A stretch of DNA of 64,000 nucleotides. Origin: VRUE01 sp036266075 (lineage in GTDB: Bacteria; Actinomycetota; Thermoleophilia; Solirubrobacterales; 70-9). Below the pieces are notes generated by a model. It ran no database searches, was not told the DNA's origin, and saw nothing but the letters and a program-made list of their open reading frames with translations. Position numbers and translations under genes: made by a program. This document shows, in pieces, positions 60,173-64,000 of this stretch (positions within the stretch are counted from its first letter, which is position 1; every line of letters starts with the position of its first letter). The stretch lies in the NCBI GenBank assembly GCA_036266075.1, contig DATANV010000038.1:20784-84783 (forward strand), written 5' to 3'.

Positions 60173-60940
60173 ATGAAGGCCCTTGTTGTCGAGGATCTGC
60201 AGAAGCGCTACCCGACCGGCGTCGAGGCGCTGCGCGGCGTCTCGTTGGAGATCGCGCCGGGTGAGCTGTTCGGGCTGCTCGGTCCCAACGGCGCCGGCAA
60301 GTCGACCCTGATCCACTGCGCGACCGGCCTCGCCCAGCCGACTGGCGGGGCGATCAGCGTTTTCGGCCACGATGCGATCGGCGACTACGGCGAGGCGCGG
60401 CAGGCGGTCGGCCTGGCGCCACAGGAGGTGAACCTCGATTGGTTTCTGACGGTCGAGGAGACGCTCGACTACCACGCCGGTTACTTCGGCATGCCGAAGC
60501 GCGAGCGGCGCGAGCGGACGAAGGAGCTGTTGGAGACCTTCTCGCTGACCGAGAAGCGCGACGAACGCACCCGCACCCTCTCTGGCGGGATGAAACGGCG
60601 CTGCATCTTGGCGCGGGCGATGATGCACCGGCCGCGCCTCCTGATCCTCGACGAGCCGACCGCCGGCGTCGACGTCGAGCTGCGGCTCGAGCTCTGGCAT
60701 TACGTGCAGCGGATCAACCAGGAGGGGACGACGATCCTGCTTACCACGCACTACATCGAGGAGGCCGAGCAGCTCTGCGATCGCATCGCCTTCATCAACG
60801 AGGGCCAGATCGTCGGCGAGGGAACCAGCCCCCAGCTCGCGATCCGCTACGGCGTCGACAACCTCGAGGACGCCTACTTGGCGCTGGTCGGTCGCGAGGA
60901 GCTCTCGCGGTCTCGCATCGAGGTCGAGGCCGCCTCGTGA
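60173..60940 (+). CDS. ABC transporter ATP-binding protein (ABC-2 type)
   Basis: 255 residues: Walker A GLLGPNGAGKST, Q-loop APQEVNLDW, signature RTLSGGMKRR, Walker B LLILDEPTAGVD, H-loop LTTHY. LELWHYVQRINQEGTTILLTTHYIEEAEQLCDRIAFINEGQIV is typical of drug or lipid exporters of the DrrA/NodI type. The ATG at 60173 places the first strand correctly. The GTG of the permease overlaps its stop. Confidence 0.95.
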   Translation: MKALVVEDLQKRYPTGVEALRGVSLEIAPGELFGLLGPNGAGKSTLIHCATGLAQPTGGAISVFGHDAIGDYGEARQAVGLAPQEVNLDWFLTVEETLDYHAGYFGMPKRERRERTKELLETFSLTEKRDERTRTLSGGMKRRCILARAMMHRPRLLILDEPTAGVDVELRLELWHYVQRINQEGTTILLTTHYIEEAEQLCDRIAFINEGQIVGEGTSPQLAIRYGVDNLEDAYLALVGREELSRSRIEVEAAS

Positions 60941-61704
60941 GCGCCGCCCAGATCCGCTTCGCGACGCTCTGGCGGCGCGAGGTAAACCGCTTCATGAAGA
61001 TCAAGAAACAGACGCTCGGCGCGCCGCTGCTGGAAACCTTCCTCTACATCTCGGTCTTCGGCGCGGCCCTCGGCTCGCGCATCGACAAGCTGCACGGCAT
61101 CGACTACGTCGTCTTCGTGATCCCCGGCTTGATCATGATGGCCTGGTCGACCAACGCCTTCGCCAACAACTCGTCCTCGATCTTGCAGCAGAAATTCCAG
61201 GGGGCGATTCAGGACCAGCTCTCCTCGCCCGCCTCGCCGCTGGAGCTGCTGCTTGCCTTCTCGCTCGGCGGCTTCATGCGGGGCTTGATCGTCGCACTGC
61301 TGACCTTCGTCGCCGCCTCGCTGCTGGTCGACCTGCCGGTCGACCACATCCTCGTCCTGATCCCGTCGCTGTTCCTGGTCGGCTTCTTCTTCTCGCAGCT
61401 CGGCGTTCTGATCGGCGTCCGCGCCGAACAGTTCGACGACGTCGCCTTCGCCCAGACGTTCGTCCTGCAGCCGTTGATCTTCCTCGGTGGCGTCTTCTAT
61501 TCGGCGACCCTGCTGCCTGAGCCCTTTGAGACTCTCACCCACTTCAACCCGATCTTCTACATGATCAATTTGATCCGCTACGGCTTCGTCGGCTTCAGCG
61601 AAGTCAGCGTCGCGCTCTCGCTGCTGGCGCTGACGGCGGCCACCGCTGTCCTTTTCGCCGTGAATCTGCGACTCTTCTCCAGGGGTTACCGCTTGCGGGC
61701 GTAG
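60937..61704 (+). CDS. ABC-2 type transporter permease
   Basis: 255 residues, six hydrophobic segments: TFLYISVFGAALGSRI, YVVFVIPGLIMMAWSTNAF, LLAFSLGGFMRGLIVALLTFVAASLLV, ILVLIPSLFLVGFFFSQLGVLIGV, FVLQPLIFLGGVFYSATLLP and LSLLALTAATAVLFAVNL. IPGLIMM, QDQLSSPASPLELLLAF and FNPIFYMINLIRYGFVG are ABC-2 family landmarks. GTG start, coupled to the ATPase gene (GTGA). Substrate unknown. Confidence 0.92.
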   Translation: MSAAQIRFATLWRREVNRFMKIKKQTLGAPLLETFLYISVFGAALGSRIDKLHGIDYVVFVIPGLIMMAWSTNAFANNSSSILQQKFQGAIQDQLSSPASPLELLLAFSLGGFMRGLIVALLTFVAASLLVDLPVDHILVLIPSLFLVGFFFSQLGVLIGVRAEQFDDVAFAQTFVLQPLIFLGGVFYSATLLPEPFETLTHFNPIFYMINLIRYGFVGFSEVSVALSLLALTAATAVLFAVNLRLFSRGYRLRA

Positions 61705-61779
61705 TGCGCCTGCACTAACTTTCCCCGACTGTCTCTATCCCGTATCCGCCGCGCGGGGCGGCGCAGAAAGGAACCGAAC

Positions 61780-62373
61780 TTGAAGCAACATCGCTACCGC
61801 AGGAGTTCGGCCAAGGTAGGAAGCTTGGCCGCCGTCGCCATCTTCGTCGCGCTCTGCGTACCGGCCTTCGCTGCCGGCAGCGCCACTGTGTTCATCAAAG
61901 ACGGCAAAGGGGGCCTGCGCTTCGTCGCCCCGAAAACCGTCGTCGCCGGCGAAGAGCTGAAGGTCCAGAACCAAACCGACCCGCACAAAGTCGGCCCGCA
62001 CACCTTCTCACTGGTCGAGAAGAGCGTGCTCCCGAAGACGCCGAAAGCCCGCCAGCTCTGCTTCACCAAAAACCACATCTGCAAGGCGATCGCGCGCTGG
62101 CACGGGGTGAAAGGCAATGGGCCGGTGAAAGTGAACCCGGTTGAGGCCGGCGCACCCGGCTGGGACACGCTCGGCAGCCTCACCAAGACTGGCGATTCAT
62201 GGTTCACCGGCGAAAAACCCGGCACCTCGTTCGAGCAGCCGGTCACCGCCAGCACCGCAGCTGGGCCGACGAGGATCTACTTCCTCTGCGCCGTCCATCC
62301 GTGGATGCAGGGCTCGATCGAAGTGTTGCCGCCGCCCGCACCGACTCCGCCCACGCCGCCCCCAACCATGTAG
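61780..62373 (+). CDS. Secreted cupredoxin-like protein
   Basis: 197 residues. Signal peptide AKVGSLAAVAIFVALCVPAFAA. The cupredoxin fold reads FVAPKTVVAGEELKVQNQTDPHKVGPHTFSLV and, after a helical insert with a CFTKNHIC pair, TRIYFLCAVHPWMQGSIEVLPPP. Ligands His, Cys, His, Met are in HTF, CAVHPWM, giving a probable type 1 copper site. TTG start at 61780, after agaaaggaa. AAA and GAA codons are common. The stop is a TAG in the same frame as the next gene. Confidence 0.85.
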   Translation: MKQHRYRRSSAKVGSLAAVAIFVALCVPAFAAGSATVFIKDGKGGLRFVAPKTVVAGEELKVQNQTDPHKVGPHTFSLVEKSVLPKTPKARQLCFTKNHICKAIARWHGVKGNGPVKVNPVEAGAPGWDTLGSLTKTGDSWFTGEKPGTSFEQPVTASTAAGPTRIYFLCAVHPWMQGSIEVLPPPAPTPPTPPPTM

Positions 62374-62412
62374 GTAGGGGCGACGCCTGGGCCTGAGCAT
62401 TCCGCGTCCCGT

Positions 62413-64000
62413 CTGGGGCGCCGAGCTTTTCTCGGCGCCCTCGGCGGCGGCGCCCTTGCCGCGCTGCTGCCCTTTGAGGTTGGTTCGAGTGGCGCGGCCG
62501 CTACCGCGCCACCGGTCCGCCACCGGCCCGGCCCCGAGCCCTTCCGGGCCCGCCTGCCCATCCCCGACGAACTGCGTGGATCGCGTCTGGAGATCCCGAT
62601 CCGCGAGGCCGAGCTGCAGATCCTGCCCGGCCCGAAGACGCGGATGTGGACCTACGGCGGCACCTTTCCCGGGCCGACGATCCGCCGGCCCGCCGGCGAG
62701 CGCACCGAGGTCACCTTTCACCACCGCCTGCCGCAGGCAGCGGGCGAGCTCTCGGTCCATCTGCACGGCGGCCACAACCGCACCCAGTTCGACGGTCAGC
62801 CTGGCGGTCTGACCACCTCGCACCCGAAGTCCTTCTACTGCCAGATCCCCTTCGGTCTCTCGCCCCGCGAGTCCGGCAACGAGTTCCTGATCGAGCCCGG
62901 CGGGCGGAAAACCTACGTCTACGACCTGCGCGAGGGCGGCCGGCCCGAACGCGCCGCGACGCAGTGGTACCACGACCACCGCCTCGATCGGACCGCCCGC
63001 AACATCTGGCGCGGGATGGCCGGGGTCTGGATCGTCGATGACGAGCTCGACAGCTCGCTGCCATTGCCCCGCGGCGATCGCGACCTGCCGCTGGTTATCG
63101 CCGACCGCAGCTTCGACCGCCACAACCAGCTTGCCGATCCGTTCTCCGGGCTGCGCCCGCCGGCCGATGGCGTCGCCGGGCACCGGGCGCTCGTCAACGG
63201 CGCTTACATGCCGCACCACCGGGTCAGGCCCCAGCGCTATCGCTTGCGCCTGCTCAACGTCTCCGGCTTCCGCACCTACGACCTGCACCTCTCGAACGGC
63301 GCGCCGCTGGTGCAGATCGGCACCGACAGCGGCCTGATGCCGAGGCCGGTGCGTCGCGACAACGTCCTGCTCTCCCCCGGCGAGCGGGCCGAGGTGGTGG
63401 TCGACTTCGCCGGTGCGGGTGGCGAGACGGTCGAGCTTCGCAGCAGCCGCCGTCACGGCGGGCGCGAAGGCGCCGGCTCGACGCCCTACGTCGGCGCCCT
63501 GATGCAGTTCCGTGTCGCCCCTGGCCGGGTACGCGATCGCACCCGTGTGCCGCGCGCGCTGCGGCCGCTGCCGGTCTGGACGAGGCACGTCTCGCGCAAG
63601 CCCGACCGCACCTGGACGGTCTCGATCGGCGGCCTCTTCAAGACGACCTGGCAGATCAACGGCAGGACCTTCAACCCGGCCCGGGCCGAGGCCTTCCCGC
63701 GGCTCGGCACGACCGAGACCTGGGAGATCGTCAACCGCACCGGCGTCGCCCACGCGATGCACCTGCACCACACCGACTGGTACCTGCTCGCCCGCAACGG
63801 CGCGCCGCCGCCGCCCTGGGAAGACTGCCTCAAGGAGACCTTCCTCGTCTATCCCAACGAACGGATCCTGCTCGCCGGCCACTTCGCCGACTACACCGGC
63901 AAGTTCGTCGTCCACTGCCACATGCTCGACCACGAGGACCACGGCCTGATGAGCCAGTTCGAGGTCATCGGAGACGGGCAGCACCCAGGGGGGCGGGGGG
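62413..64000 (+). CDS. Tat-type multicopper oxidase, 3' end cut by window edge
   Basis: Open to the end of the window. GRRAFLGALGGGALAALLP is a Tat signal peptide. Copper motifs are VHLHGGH, QWYHDHRL, HAMHLHHTDWYLL and VVHCHMLDHEDHGLM, all four blocks of a laccase/CueO-like enzyme, spaced as in SufI/CotA relatives. Between the stop of the cupredoxin gene (same frame, TAG at 62371-62373) and the signal peptide there is no ATG, GTG or TTG. I set the start at CTG 62413 because the twin-Arg then lies at residues 3-4. Reading through the TAG would give a cupredoxin-oxidase fusion instead. Confidence 0.85.
   Translation, partial: MGRRAFLGALGGGALAALLPFEVGSSGAAATAPPVRHRPGPEPFRARLPIPDELRGSRLEIPIREAELQILPGPKTRMWTYGGTFPGPTIRRPAGERTEVTFHHRLPQAAGELSVHLHGGHNRTQFDGQPGGLTTSHPKSFYCQIPFGLSPRESGNEFLIEPGGRKTYVYDLREGGRPERAATQWYHDHRLDRTARNIWRGMAGVWIVDDELDSSLPLPRGDRDLPLVIADRSFDRHNQLADPFSGLRPPADGVAGHRALVNGAYMPHHRVRPQRYRLRLLNVSGFRTYDLHLSNGAPLVQIGTDSGLMPRPVRRDNVLLSPGERAEVVVDFAGAGGETVELRSSRRHGGREGAGSTPYVGALMQFRVAPGRVRDRTRVPRALRPLPVWTRHVSRKPDRTWTVSIGGLFKTTWQINGRTFNPARAEAFPRLGTTETWEIVNRTGVAHAMHLHHTDWYLLARNGAPPPPWEDCLKETFLVYPNERILLAGHFADYTGKFVVHCHMLDHEDHGLMSQFEVIGDGQHPGGRG

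Noticed and set aside
62197..63984. 595-codon open frame on the minus strand at the right end
   Set aside because: Antisense to the multicopper oxidase, whose copper motifs are complete; no family features in the antisense reading.

Overview
The window is high-GC bacterial DNA with dense, mostly co-directional genes, many GTG and TTG starts and ATGA or GTGA stop-start overlaps. The gene set (Mfd, enolase and FtsB in a row, Ppx/GppA, DhnA-type aldolase, DUF2600, DUF4383, DUF1990, CU044_5270, secreted proteins with Actinobacteria-style Ig repeats) points to an actinobacterium. Thermoleophilia/Solirubrobacterales is my best guess, and it is inference only. Both edges cut genes: pth on the left and a multicopper oxidase on the right.

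Layout. (1) 1-22.2 kb is housekeeping: pth, an enoyl-CoA hydratase, an epimerase, mfd, a SurA/PrsA-like foldase, eno, ftsB, a polytopic membrane protein, a nuclease, class I aldolase, a rhomboid-like protein, a UPF0173 hydrolase, an R2-like ferritin-fold oxidase, an ECF sigma factor fused to its own anti-sigma region, tRNA-Leu, a ThDP enzyme and ppx. Four 109-123-nt elements with terminal inverted repeats lie here, three of them carrying or abutting a stop codon. (2) 22.2-33.0 kb is an integration hotspot. An intact initiator tRNA is followed by four diverged copies of its 3' end (about 27.95, 29.04, 31.84 and 32.92 kb). Between them lie toxin-antitoxin copies, a decayed DUF5343 plus HEPN pair and several broken genes, and parts are visibly less GC-rich than the flanks. 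Paired short direct repeats about 100 bp from several copies look like integrase arm sites. (3) 33.1-39 kb holds a 1217-residue secreted metalloprotease and two paralogous secreted proteins. (4) 39.4-47.7 kb is a tight five-gene operon behind a 28-bp dyad: a large exported protein, an MMPL lipid transporter, two small exported proteins and a DUF2600 protein of the tetraprenyl-beta-curcumene synthase family. This is the best candidate for an undescribed system, a prenyl-lipid synthesis and export unit. (5) 47.7-50.5 kb has a Phd/PIN toxin-antitoxin pair, a DUF1801 protein and a subtilase that lost its N-terminus. (6) 50.5-64 kb has an ECF sigma/CU044_5270 pair, an autoregulated TetR operon, an anchored VWA protein, a reductase, a VOC protein behind a possible leader peptide, a Baeyer-Villiger-type monooxygenase, a cupredoxin lipoprotein, a 5'-3' exonuclease, a DUF2804 protein, an ABC-2 transporter, a secreted cupredoxin and a Tat-type multicopper oxidase.

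Two window-wide patterns stand out. Genes for exported proteins favour GAA and AAA, whereas cytosolic genes use GAG almost exclusively. Broken genes concentrate in the tRNA-fMet island and at about 49 kb. Family names come from reading motifs in the translations; no database search was possible.
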